A stretch of 64,000 bases of DNA from assembly GCF_022369515.1 (NCBI RefSeq), contig NZ_CP059724.1, positions 5,890,001-5,954,000 on the forward strand, read 5' to 3'. The DNA is from Paenibacillus sp. 19GGS1-52 (GTDB lineage Bacteria; Bacillota; Bacilli; Paenibacillales; Paenibacillaceae). Both the position numbers and the translations under genes were made by a program. Of the stretch, positions 1-9,300 are shown one piece after another (the stretch's first letter is position 1; each line of letters starts with the position of its first letter). The notes under the pieces were generated by a model that had not been told where the DNA came from, did no database searches, and saw nothing but the letters and a program-made list of their open reading frames with translations.

Positions 1-116
1 TCAGCCATACTTAAGCAAATTTCATTTTATACAATCTATTATATCATAAACGAACCCAAAAAATGAATGTAGAGGTGAATAACCTTCGAAAAGATGCTGT
101 TTTATCACTTATCCTG

Positions 117-1547
117 TCATAATAGCGGTGATAACAGCTGACACAAGCCCTCAACACGCTTGACAAAATAACTCCTGCTCCTAAACTGAAGTGGATCTAT
201 ATAATCACTGTGCTTTAGATCCTGTTCAAAGCCGGAAGCAAGGGAGGATATTACCGCCGGACTCAACAGCACCGCCGACAACTCAAAGTTAGAATAGAAG
301 CTGCGCATGTCCAGATTGGCACTCCCTACCGAGGCTAACAGCTCATCCACAACCATGACTTTGGCATGCATGAAACCTTTGGTATAGCGATAAAATTTCA
401 CTCCTGCTTCCTGTAAATTCTCCAGATAAGATAACGTGGCATAATAAACAAGTCTGTTATCGGGCTTGGCTGGGATTATAATCCTGACGTCCACTCCACG
501 AAGCACAGCACTCTTTAGCGCCCGGCAAATTGCCGGATCGGGTATAAAATAGGGAGAGGTAATCCAGATTCGCTGTTTAGCCGAGCACATCGCTGCAAAA
601 TACATCTCCTGGGAAGCATCCATATCTCCATCAGGTCCGCTCCCGACAATCTGTACTGCCTCCCTCTCCTCACAGGAATGTTTTGGAAACAAGCGGGGAT
701 GGCTCATTCCATCATTGGTGGCCAGTCTCCAGTCCTTCAAGAAAATATACTGGATATAATAGACAGAATCCCCTTCAAGACGCAGATGCGTGTCACGCCA
801 GAAGCCCATTTTGGGACTCTTCCCTAAATAATCATCACCCACATTCATTCCACCAGTAAAACCAACGAGTCCGTCTACAACCAGAATTTTGCGGTGATTG
901 CGATAATTAAAACGACGATCCAGCAAAGAGGTCAGCGGGGGCAGAAAAAAATGAAACTCAACTCCGGCCTTTCTTAATGTCCGTATGAATCTGCCGCTCA
1001 ACTTGTGACTGCCCAGACCATCGCATAACAGACGCACCTTAATTCCCTGACGCGCCTTGCGGATCAGAAGATCCTGAAACTGTTCTCCAATCTCATCATC
1101 CCGAAAAATATAAAATTCCATATGGATATGCTCCCGAGCGCCTTCCATCGCTTCCAGCATGGAGTCGTAGGCCTCCCGCGCATTTTCCAATACCTGGATT
1201 CTGTTATGGCCCGTAATCGGGCTTTCTGACAGCCTGGAGAGCAGGGTTAACAATTCCTCATTGTGCTCAAACTGTGAATTACCGCATTCTGCTGTACTTC
1301 TCACCGCGAAGCTTTTACCAGAGACATGATTGCGAATTTCACGAAACAGCGAAATACATCTGCGGTTGATTCTGCGACTTTGTCGGTAATCACGACCCAG
1401 GAAGTAATAGAAAGCTAGCCCCAGCGGAGGACAACAGAGGGTAATAAACACCCAGGCCACAGCTCTTTGTGGACGTCGGAACTCAAGAAACACAATTACA
1501 GCAATTTGAATAATAAAAAGACCGAGAATTATCACGAGTATTTTCAT
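117..1547 (-). CDS. cls: Cardiolipin synthase (phospholipase D family)
   Basis: Membrane enzyme that joins two phosphatidylglycerol molecules into cardiolipin. Two N-terminal hydrophobic segments (about residues 4-23 and 31-50) form the usual PLD-nuclease-like anchor. They are followed by two phospholipase D domains carrying the HKD motifs HRKILVVDG near residue 218 and HAKVMVVDE near residue 392. At 476 residues the length is normal for bacterial cardiolipin synthases. I chose the ATG at 1547 because AGGGG lies 8 nt upstream; a GTG three codons earlier is less well placed. The gene is divergent from the M23 peptidase gene. The 116 bases to its left hold nothing I can support. Confidence 0.93.
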   Translation of the reverse strand: MKILVIILGLFIIQIAVIVFLEFRRPQRAVAWVFITLCCPPLGLAFYYFLGRDYRQSRRINRRCISLFREIRNHVSGKSFAVRSTAECGNSQFEHNEELLTLLSRLSESPITGHNRIQVLENAREAYDSMLEAMEGAREHIHMEFYIFRDDEIGEQFQDLLIRKARQGIKVRLLCDGLGSHKLSGRFIRTLRKAGVEFHFFLPPLTSLLDRRFNYRNHRKILVVDGLVGFTGGMNVGDDYLGKSPKMGFWRDTHLRLEGDSVYYIQYIFLKDWRLATNDGMSHPRLFPKHSCEEREAVQIVGSGPDGDMDASQEMYFAAMCSAKQRIWITSPYFIPDPAICRALKSAVLRGVDVRIIIPAKPDNRLVYYATLSYLENLQEAGVKFYRYTKGFMHAKVMVVDELLASVGSANLDMRSFYSNFELSAVLLSPAVISSLASGFEQDLKHSDYIDPLQFRSRSYFVKRVEGLCQLLSPLL

Positions 1548-1721
1548 ACTAGTCACCCCTCTTCTAGTACAGGTTTTGCCGTAACTCTCTTTCTTTATTC
1601 AAACAAACCGTTGTCATGTTCACGAAAGACACGGAATACATAGAGTAGTAGGACAATTCGGATGAGCCTGAGAAAGATCTTAAGCTACAGGGCGGCTGAT
1701 AGGCCGCAGGAAGGAGAAGCC

Positions 1722-2867
1722 ATGAAGAGTCAGCCAGATCATAACCGGATTACGCTGCTCGTTGTCCAGGATGCAGGGCGTCCAGTCAGACAGCTTCAGC
1801 TATCAAGACCGCTGGCGTTAGCCCTGCCGGCTGCGGCCGTGCTGTCCATCTCTAGTCTGGTCACCTCCATGCATTATCATGCCTCACAATCCATCTCCCA
1901 GTTGGAAGCAGAAGCAGCAGCACTCACACTGACCAATCTCCGTATGGAAATGAAAGTCGCCGATAAGGATCAGACATTGCTGCAGCTGCGCAGCCAAGTG
2001 ACCGAGCTCTCTGAGGAAGCGGAGAATATCAAAGGCAAGCTTAAAGGTGTGAGTGAGCTGGAACAACAGCTGCAATCACTGATTAACAAAGGCAAGGCTT
2101 CTACCTCTGGCACAACCTCCGGTACAAAGGGATTATCCAACGAGACGACCTCATCAGCACCCTCCGGGGCTACCTTTGGGATTCCGCCTGCCACTCCCTT
2201 TTCTTCTCTGAGCGCAGTCAGCTTTCGGCTTGGAGCGATCAGCGCTGCACTTGGCAGTATAGTCACCCCTCAGGTAGGCGGCGAATATATCGCTGTCCAC
2301 CAGAATGATCCCTTTGAGCTGGTGAATCAAACTAAGGATGATTTTGCCGAAATCAGCAGTCTGCTTGATGAGATGGTTGATAGTATATCCAACACAATTA
2401 CTGAGGCAAAGGAAGCCAACACCGTACATGCGAATCTTCAGGCCAAAAAGGCACTGGTGGAAAAAGCCAAGCTAAAGCCAGCTGTATTCTGGCCTACTCT
2501 ATCTAAGGTCATCTCCTCGAACTTTGGTTACCGCTCCGATCCCTTTAAGGGCGTATCGGCCTATCATGCCGGTATCGATATCGCCGGAAATATAGGAGAT
2601 CCTGTCTATGCAGCCATGGATGGTCAAATTACGACTGCAGAACAAATGGGAGCCCGTGGTAAGTATATTATTATCACGCATTCGAACGGTCTTGAGACAT
2701 GGTACATGCATTTGAACGGTATGGTTGTATCTGTCGGAGACAAGGTGGCCAAAGGGCAAAAGATCGGTTTATTAGGAAATACCGGGCGCAGCACGGGACC
2801 TCATCTTCATTTTCAAGTAGTGAAGCAGAACAAGCCGGTGAACCCCTTAACATATGTCAAACCCTGA
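1722..2867 (+). CDS. M23 family metallopeptidase (membrane-anchored LytM endopeptidase)
   Basis: Predicted extracytoplasmic peptidoglycan endopeptidase of 381 residues. A short cytoplasmic N-terminus leads to one membrane segment (about residues 31-50), then a coiled coil (about 56-115), a Ser/Thr/Gly-rich linker and a C-terminal LytM domain. The zinc ligands are visible as H282 and D286 (HAGID) and the HLH motif at 361-363, so the domain should be active. The start at 1722 is favoured over an upstream ATG at 1662 because AAGGAG sits 5 nt before it. The bactofilin gene follows 38 bp downstream, a pairing common in bacteria where bactofilin positions LytM enzymes for cell shape. The substrate cross-link cannot be told from sequence. 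Confidence 0.9.
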   Translation: MKSQPDHNRITLLVVQDAGRPVRQLQLSRPLALALPAAAVLSISSLVTSMHYHASQSISQLEAEAAALTLTNLRMEMKVADKDQTLLQLRSQVTELSEEAENIKGKLKGVSELEQQLQSLINKGKASTSGTTSGTKGLSNETTSSAPSGATFGIPPATPFSSLSAVSFRLGAISAALGSIVTPQVGGEYIAVHQNDPFELVNQTKDDFAEISSLLDEMVDSISNTITEAKEANTVHANLQAKKALVEKAKLKPAVFWPTLSKVISSNFGYRSDPFKGVSAYHAGIDIAGNIGDPVYAAMDGQITTAEQMGARGKYIIITHSNGLETWYMHLNGMVVSVGDKVAKGQKIGLLGNTGRSTGPHLHFQVVKQNKPVNPLTYVKP

Positions 2868-2905
2868 AGGCCCTTAAATTCAAGAATAGAATGGAGGAAT
2901 TAACA

Positions 2906-3355
2906 ATGTGGAAGAGACAGCAGCGCACTTCAATCAAAGCTACAGACTCTCTGATCGGACACGGAGGAACACTGGAGGGCAAGGTACATTGCGATACCAA
3001 TCTGCGGATAGAGGGGACATTTAGCGGTGAAATTCATTGCAGCGGTACAGTTACAGTAGGTGAACAAGGAATAGTCCGTTCCAGTATTAGTGCAGAGGAG
3101 ATTGTCATTGCCGGTAAGGTATTCGGCAACGTGAATGCTGAGCGCAGGCTAATTATGACAGACACAGGTCAGCTCTATGGCAATATCCTGGCGGGAACGC
3201 TAAGCATTATGGAGGGCAGCCTGCTTAATGGAGCTGTGGCCATGAAAGAACAGCCCGCCCCTGAAACAGCGGGCGAGCCGGAGAACCATATCCATATGGA
3301 CAAGACAGCTGCTAAACGATCCTCCAAATCACAAGGCACTCTGGAGGTTGGTTAA
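2906..3355 (+). CDS. Bactofilin (polymer-forming cytoskeletal protein)
   Basis: Small cytoskeletal protein of 149 residues that is expected to polymerise into filaments without nucleotide. The core (about residues 17-115) is a right-handed beta-helix with periodic hydrophobic and glycine positions, for example the stretches LIGHGGTLEGKV and LRIEGTFSGEI. Disordered tails with charged and proline-rich sequence flank it, which is the usual bactofilin layout. GGAGG lies 8 nt before the ATG at 2906; a longer open frame starting inside the M23 gene lacks a ribosome site. It probably forms an operon with the upstream M23 peptidase and may scaffold it at the membrane (inference). Confidence 0.92.
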   Translation: MWKRQQRTSIKATDSLIGHGGTLEGKVHCDTNLRIEGTFSGEIHCSGTVTVGEQGIVRSSISAEEIVIAGKVFGNVNAERRLIMTDTGQLYGNILAGTLSIMEGSLLNGAVAMKEQPAPETAGEPENHIHMDKTAAKRSSKSQGTLEVG

Positions 3356-4149
3356 GCGGCGACATCTCTTTTGCGGAATACGATCCAGGAAACCAACATG
3401 AATAAGACATAATAGACTGCCAGCACCGCAATCGAGAAACCGAGTGTAGATCCACCCGCTCCGGTGTCCGAGTTTATATAAACCGACAGATCCATGTGAT
3501 TGAAGATTAAATATCGTGCCCATTCAAACCGATCCGGATTAAAGAGAAGGCTGAAGATGCCGCTCGCAAATATAATAAACAGCGACAGCCCTATAGCCAG
3601 ACCACTAGCACGAAATACACTGGACACCATGAAGGCGATCCCGGCAGTCAGGAACAGCTGAATAAATTGACAGAGGATAACGAGGAAAGAATATTGTGCC
3701 GGACTCCAGCTTGAATTCATACCCGCCACTCCCTCACTGGAACCTGACGAGAAAATGAGCGATGCTCCCAAACCGAAGGCAATCAGTACACCCGTACTGA
3801 GCAGACTGAATAATACCAATGCAATGTATTTAGAGAGCAATATCTTGGAGCGGCTCCACGGGCGAATCAACAGTAGCTTGATCGTCCCCCAGGAAAATTC
3901 GCCCGCCACGGAGTCCGAGGCCACAACAACTGTAAAGATCGTGTTTAGGAAAAATGCAATCGCTATACTCACCTGGAAATTATCCCAAACCCCCATACCT
4001 CCGGAATTAGAATCCCCATTGCCCGTGAAATAGACTAGCACCGGAATCAGCGCACTCATGACTGCCAGAATAATCAGCATAATCCATGTGCGGACTCGAC
4101 TATATATTTTGATATTCTCATTATGTATGAGAGCAGCGAAATTACCCAA
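3352..4149 (-). CDS. ABC-2 type transporter permease
   Basis: Integral membrane subunit of a two-component ABC exporter, about 265 residues with roughly six transmembrane segments and an ABC-2 layout (first segment after about 20 residues, a large extracytoplasmic loop between segments 1 and 2). The likely start is the TTG at 4149, which has AGGAGG 8 nt upstream. That start overlaps the end of the ATPase gene by 8 bp, indicating translational coupling. A longer frame beginning at 4200 lacks a ribosome site. Its 3' end overlaps the convergent bactofilin gene by 4 bp. The substrate is unknown; related pairs export peptides, antibiotics or lipids. Confidence 0.88.
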   Translation of the reverse strand: MGNFAALIHNENIKIYSRVRTWIMLIILAVMSALIPVLVYFTGNGDSNSGGMGVWDNFQVSIAIAFFLNTIFTVVVASDSVAGEFSWGTIKLLLIRPWSRSKILLSKYIALVLFSLLSTGVLIAFGLGASLIFSSGSSEGVAGMNSSWSPAQYSFLVILCQFIQLFLTAGIAFMVSSVFRASGLAIGLSLFIIFASGIFSLLFNPDRFEWARYLIFNHMDLSVYINSDTGAGGSTLGFSIAVLAVYYVLFMLVSWIVFRKRDVAA

Positions 4150-5068
4150 TACCTTCACCTCCTGTGATCTCCAAGAATTGATCCTCCAGCGAGCGGGCAA
4201 GTGTCTTGATGCTGTACACTTTAATTCCGCCTGTCACCAGCTTTGCATTCCATTCGGCGATTTCCTCCCGTGTTGCTGCGAGGACAATGCCTCCGTTCTT
4301 TAAGACTCCGCGACCGATCAGTGCCAGTGCTGCTTCGGGCTCATCCACCTCAAACAAGGTTTCACCGATCGGCATAATGACATCTCCTACCGTCTTCAGC
4401 TGTTTCACATCTACCAGCCGTCCATTCTGAATGATGGCTACACTATCGCACATCAGCTCCATCTCGGACAGCAAGTGACTGGATACGAAAACAGTCGTCC
4501 CTTCCTCCTGGCAAAGGCGGCGCAAATAGTCACGAAGCTCCCGGATGCCCTGCGGATCTAGCCCGTTCGTCGGCTCATCCAGAATCAGCAGCTTCGGCCG
4601 GTGCAGCAGCGCCTGAGCTACGCCAAGCCGTTGGCGCATGCCCAATGAGTAAGTCTTCACCTTGTCATGAATCCTCGCTCCAAGTCCTACCAGCTCTACA
4701 ACTTCATCAATCCGTTGTTTGCTCACACCTGACACCATGCGCGCATATTGGCGCAGATTCTGATATCCGCTCAGGAACTTGTACATTTCAGGATTCTCTA
4801 CGATGGCGCCAATATTGGCTACCGCCTCTTCAAAATGATCTTTAATACTGCGGCCACAGATCAGAATGTCACCGCTGCTAATGGAGATCAAACCCACCAT
4901 CATCCGGATCGTAGTTGTCTTCCCTGCTCCATTTGGCCCTAGGAAACCAAAAATTTGACCCGCTGGAATATCCAGCGTTAGATCGCTAATTAGCGTCTTG
5001 GCGCCCATTTTCTTGCTCACTCCCTGCAGGCGAGCTACAGGTTCCACTTTTTCTGCCGTGTTCGGCAT
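4142..5068 (-). CDS. ABC transporter ATP-binding protein
   Basis: Cytoplasmic ATPase of about 308 residues that powers the adjacent ABC-2 permease. Walker A (GPNGAGKTT, near residue 47), the signature motif region around SLGMRQRLGVA, Walker B (LLILDEPTNGLD) and the switch histidine (SSHLLSEM) are all present. A C-terminal extension of about 80 residues follows, typical of drug- and bacitracin-type exporters. The ATG at 5068 is preceded by AAGGAA with 8 nt spacing and is preferred to one six codons upstream. The gene overlaps the permease start by 8 bp. The cargo cannot be inferred. Confidence 0.92.
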   Translation of the reverse strand: MPNTAEKVEPVARLQGVSKKMGAKTLISDLTLDIPAGQIFGFLGPNGAGKTTTIRMMVGLISISSGDILICGRSIKDHFEEAVANIGAIVENPEMYKFLSGYQNLRQYARMVSGVSKQRIDEVVELVGLGARIHDKVKTYSLGMRQRLGVAQALLHRPKLLILDEPTNGLDPQGIRELRDYLRRLCQEEGTTVFVSSHLLSEMELMCDSVAIIQNGRLVDVKQLKTVGDVIMPIGETLFEVDEPEAALALIGRGVLKNGGIVLAATREEIAEWNAKLVTGGIKVYSIKTLARSLEDQFLEITGGEGIG

Positions 5069-5184
5069 AGTCTCACTTCCTTTCATCTAAAACACATTTT
5101 ACCACATATATCCTTTTTTTGAAAATTGGAATTAAATTAATGGGAGTCACAGTTCTACTAATCATTGCTCCATTCCCCTAGCAG

Positions 5185-5793
5185 CTACAATTTGTTCTTG
5201 ATGTTCTTTGCAATGGTCTGATATTTAAAAAAGTTATATAAAAATATCAATGTAATTATGGGAAAAATCCAAACCAAACTAATTCTCATGAATGCAAACG
5301 GAGTTTCAAATAGGAATGCGGACCAGAAATCCGAATTCTCCATTTGCCATAGGCCCTGGGTTAAATAAGCTGCTTTCGGATTTAAAAAAAATGTCACTGC
5401 ATTATGATTAAAAAGAAATACAAACGGTATAATCGCCGCGGTCCCGTAATACGTCGCCAGACGTTTGTAAAGAGCAGCTTCAGAAGGATTGTCGGAAAAA
5501 AGTATATTCTGACCATCCTTCTCTTTGATTAAATAATGATGAGAATATCCTTTGTTTCCAGCAATATGCCTCCAGCCGAATTCTTCATACAGAGCTTCGT
5601 AATTCTCTAAGTGACCTTTGGTTTTCAATACTTGAAAGTCAATCTTAATGACTTGATTCCGTTGTTCGGTTGTCTTAAAAGTATAAATCCCCATTCTGTT
5701 TACCTTTATTAACTCATAACCCTTCTGAAGCCACACATTTAACCATTCTTCTTCTTTCCTAAAATTAACAAACAGCTTAAATTTCCACATCAT
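5185..5793 (-). CDS. DUF2812 membrane protein
   Basis: Protein of 202 residues with a soluble N-terminal half (about 1-120) matching the DUF2812 layout, including the FRKEEEWLN segment near residue 12, and two hydrophobic segments in the C-terminal half (about 118-136 and 168-190). AGGAG lies 7 nt before the ATG at 5793, inside the end of the PadR gene, so the two are translationally coupled with a 17-bp overlap. PadR/DUF2812 pairs are frequent in Bacilli; the membrane protein is usually the regulated partner. The molecular function is not known and I do not assign one. Confidence 0.85.
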   Translation of the reverse strand: MMWKFKLFVNFRKEEEWLNVWLQKGYELIKVNRMGIYTFKTTEQRNQVIKIDFQVLKTKGHLENYEALYEEFGWRHIAGNKGYSHHYLIKEKDGQNILFSDNPSEAALYKRLATYYGTAAIIPFVFLFNHNAVTFFLNPKAAYLTQGLWQMENSDFWSAFLFETPFAFMRISLVWIFPIITLIFLYNFFKYQTIAKNIKNKL

Positions 5794-6100
5794 AATCCAT
5801 CTCCTTTAAAAGGCTTGTCATATGATTCATTCGTTTAGCATCCTGCCCTAAAAGTTCACGTCCTTTTGCCGTTAGTACATAAACCTTTCTCCGATTGTCA
5901 CCATCTGCAATTCGTTCAATTAATTGAAGCTTCAGTAAATTTTCAACTGCACCATATAACGTCCCAGCGGCAATCCGTACGTCTCCCAGACTCATTTCTT
6001 CTACCTTTTGCATAATTAGATAGCCATGGGCAGGTTCTTGTAACACTAACATTATGTAATACGTTGTCTCTGTTAAAGGTAACAAAGAATTTCTATTCAC
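5777..6100 (-). CDS. PadR family transcriptional regulator
   Basis: Small winged-helix repressor of 107 residues. The PadR signature is clear: the N-terminal helix TETTYYIMLVLQ, HGYLIMQKVEE in helix 2 and the recognition region GTLYGAVENLLK, with a wing around residues 65-75 and a short C-terminal dimerisation helix. It is encoded just upstream of, and overlapping, the DUF2812 gene. Near-palindromic copies of a TATACAGTT/AACTGTATA element lie directly upstream of the start (6116-6177), which suggests autoregulation of the pair. The effector is unknown; PadR proteins often answer to membrane-active compounds or phenolics. Confidence 0.92.
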   Translation of the reverse strand: MNRNSLLPLTETTYYIMLVLQEPAHGYLIMQKVEEMSLGDVRIAAGTLYGAVENLLKLQLIERIADGDNRRKVYVLTAKGRELLGQDAKRMNHMTSLLKEMDYDVEI

Positions 6101-6115
6101 TACGCTCCCACCTTT

Positions 6116-6177
6116 ATATACAGTTGAACTATATAGTCATATTATATACAGTTCAACTGTATATTGCAACTGTATAT
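6116..6177. promoter_or_regulatory. Probable PadR operator cluster
   Basis: A perfect 21-bp palindrome occupies 6144-6164, with arms ATATACAGTT and AACTGTATAT around a central C. A second, imperfect copy lies at 6116-6136 (arms ATATACAGTT and AACTATATAG), and a further half-site, AACTGTATAT, lies at 6168-6177. The copies directly precede the padR start at 6100. What is seen is the repeat structure; binding by the adjacent PadR protein is inferred from position. Confidence 0.7.
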
Positions 6178-6241
6178 AATATATTTTTTTATTGTTCTTA
6201 GTGAACTACGCAAGCCTCAAGAAGAAATATAAGGGTTATAA

Positions 6242-6288
6242 AAAGGGACCTGACCCCTTCCGCAAGCGGAAGCACGTCAAGCCCCTTT
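6242..6288 (-). terminator. Rho-independent terminator after glutamate synthase
   Basis: A long hairpin: AAAGGG (6242-6247) pairs with CCCTTT (6283-6288), CCTGAC pairs with GTCAAG with one mismatch, and a perfect inner stem CTTCCG/CGGAAG closes a CAAG loop (6257-6272). Read on the minus strand it ends in CCCTTTTTAT, giving a T-run suitable for ending the glutamate synthase transcript. Confidence 0.75.
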
Positions 6289-6357
6289 GTTAGTGATGCC
6301 TGTGATTCAGTTCGACCTTATTGATTGTATAAATGGCTGTATTTCAATAGCCATGAA

Positions 6358-9300
6358 TTAGCCACCTACACGTGCGAGCTCGCGCATATTCGCTTCAAAA
6401 GCGGCCATCAAAGCAGCCTCACCCGTCAGTCCGCTTTCTTCTACCTTACGAATCTGCTGCATCATACGTTTATAATCCTTCGGAATTACACGGGCGAACT
6501 TCGGCAAATTATCTGCCCACTGTTCAAGTACCCGTGATCCAAGCACACTGCCTGTAAGCTCCGTATGACGGACAATCAGGCCCTGCAGCTCAGCAATTTC
6601 CTCTGGCTCTTCTACCCGCTCCAGCAATACCATTTCCAGGTTGCAGCGGCTGACAAAAGTATTGTCAGGGTCGTACACGTAAGCAATACCACCTGACATG
6701 CCCGCCGCAAAGTTGCGACCAGTCTCGCCAAGCACTACCACGCGTCCGCCGGTCATGTATTCACAGCCGTGGTCGCCCACGCCTTCTACAACAACATTTG
6801 CCCCAGAGTTGCGGACACCAAATCGTTCGCCGGCGATACCGCTGATATAAGCTTCGCCGCCTGTTGCTCCGTAAAGCGCCGTATTCCCGATAATAATGTT
6901 ATCTTCAGCTGCAAAAGTAGCCAAAGGTGATGGTTTGATGATGATCTTGCCGCCGGATAGACCTTTACCGACATAGTCATTGGAGTCGCCTTCAACCGTA
7001 ATCGTAATTCCCTTCGGCATGAATGCACCCAAACTTTGTCCTGCAGAACCAGTGAAGTTCAGACGAATCGTATCGTCAGGCAAACCTGCTGCGCCATATT
7101 TACGTGTCAGTTCACTGCCCAGAATGGTACCAACCGCACGGTTAACGTTCCTAATGGGCAGAGAAGCCTCTACAAGCGTTCCGTTCTCCAAGGCAGGTTC
7201 TGCCAGCTTCAGCAGTGTGGAGACGTCTAGCGTCTCTTCAAGGCCATGGTTCTGATATTGGCTACGGTAACGTGTGCTTCCTTCTGCTAATTTTGGAGTG
7301 TGCAGCAAGCTGCTAAGATCTACACCTTTTTTCTTCCAGTGATGCGATGCCTGCACAGCATCCAGACAATCCGTACGACCTACCATTTCTTGAATGGTAC
7401 GGAAGCCAAGACTGGCCATAATTTCCCGCAAATCCTCGGCGATAAAGGTCATAAAGTTAACGACATGCTGTGGATCTCCGGTAAAGTTCTTACGAAGCTC
7501 TGGATTCTGAGTAGCTACACCAACCGGACAAGTGTCCATGTGACATACACGCATCATAATACATCCAACTGATACAAGTGGTGCTGTGGCGAAGCCATAC
7601 TCTTCGGCACCCAATAATACGGCTACCGCCAAATCGCGGCCACTCAGCATCTTACCGTCTGTTTCCAATACAACTCGGTCACGCAGATTGTTCAGCATCA
7701 AAGTCTGATGAGTTTCAGCCAGACCCAGCTCCCATGGAAGACCTGCATGACGGATAGAGTTCATAGGCGATGCGCCTGTCCCGCCGTCATAACCGCTGAT
7801 CAGGATAATATCAGCACGCCCTTTGGCCACACCGGCCGCAATCGTGCCTACACCAACCTCAGATACAAGCTTAACGTTAATCGCAGCACGTGGATTGGCA
7901 TTCTTCAGATCATAGATCAGCTCCGCCAAATCCTCAATGGAATAAATATCATGATGCGGTGGAGGTGAGATTAGACCCACGCCTGCCGTAGAGCCGCGAA
8001 CCTCAGCAACCCAAGGATATACCTTACGTCCTGGAAGCTGCCCGCCTTCTCCCGGTTTAGCTCCTTGTGCCATCTTGATCTGGATTTCATCTGCGTTAAC
8101 GAGATAATTCGAAGTGACTCCGAAACGTCCCGATGCTACCTGTTTAATGGCACTGCGGCGGGAATCGCCGTTGCTGTCCGGAATAAACCGCGCCGGATCT
8201 TCACCGCCCTCGCCGGTATTGCTCTTGCCGCCGATTCTGTTCATCGCGATTGCCAGCGTCTCATGCGCTTCCTTACTGATCGAACCGAAGGACATTGCCC
8301 CTGTCTTAAAGCGTTTCATAATAGAGGCGGCTGATTCTACCTCATCCAGCGGAATGGACTCATAAGGTGAATTGAACTGCAGCAGCGAACGAAGGGTCTG
8401 AAACTTCTCGCTTTCTCCCTGAACAAGCGTAGCGTATTTCTTATATAACTCGTAATCGCCGCTGCGTACAGAGTGCTGAAGCATATGAATCGTCTGCGGA
8501 TTAAACAGATGATCCTCCCCATCGCTGCGCCATTGATATTCGCCACCGGAATCAAGTACCTTATCATTGCCGTCCTTCTCGGTGAAAGCACGGTTATGGT
8601 GAGTAAGAGCCTCAATAGCCACTTCCTCGAGACCAATTCCGCCAATACGGGAAGGCGTCCAGGTGAAATACTGGTCCACGAATTCAGAGTTCAAGCCCAC
8701 CGCTTCAAAAATCTGCGCACCACGGTACGACTGAATCGTGGATATGCCCATTTTGGACAATATTTTGACAACGGTCTTAGTCGCCGCTTTAATATAATTC
8801 TTCACAGCCTTCTCATGCGAGATTCCACGCAGCAGGCCTTGGCCGATCATATCATCCAGACTTTCGAAGGCCAGATACGGATTTACCGCACTTACGCCAT
8901 AGCCGAGCAGAAGCGCATAATGATGAACTTCACGTGGTTCACCGGATTCCAGCAAGATGCTCACTTTAGTCCGTGTTCCTTGCAGGATTAGATGGTGATG
9001 CAGGCTGGACACGGCAAGCAATGCCGGAATCGCCGCATTCTCACGGTCTACACCGCGGTCGGACAGTATAAGAATGTTATGTCCCTTGGCCATGACACGG
9101 TCAGCGGCCTCGTTCATGCGTTCAAGGGCGAGCCGCATGCCTTCTCCGCCAAGCTCAGCCGGGAACAGAATTGGAATCGACATCGATTTGAAGCCTGCAC
9201 GGCGGACATGGCGGATCTTGGCAAAATCCTCATTGGAAAGAATTGGTGTATCCAGCGTGATCTGTCGACAGCTTTCCGGTTCCGGTTTCAGCAGGTTGCG

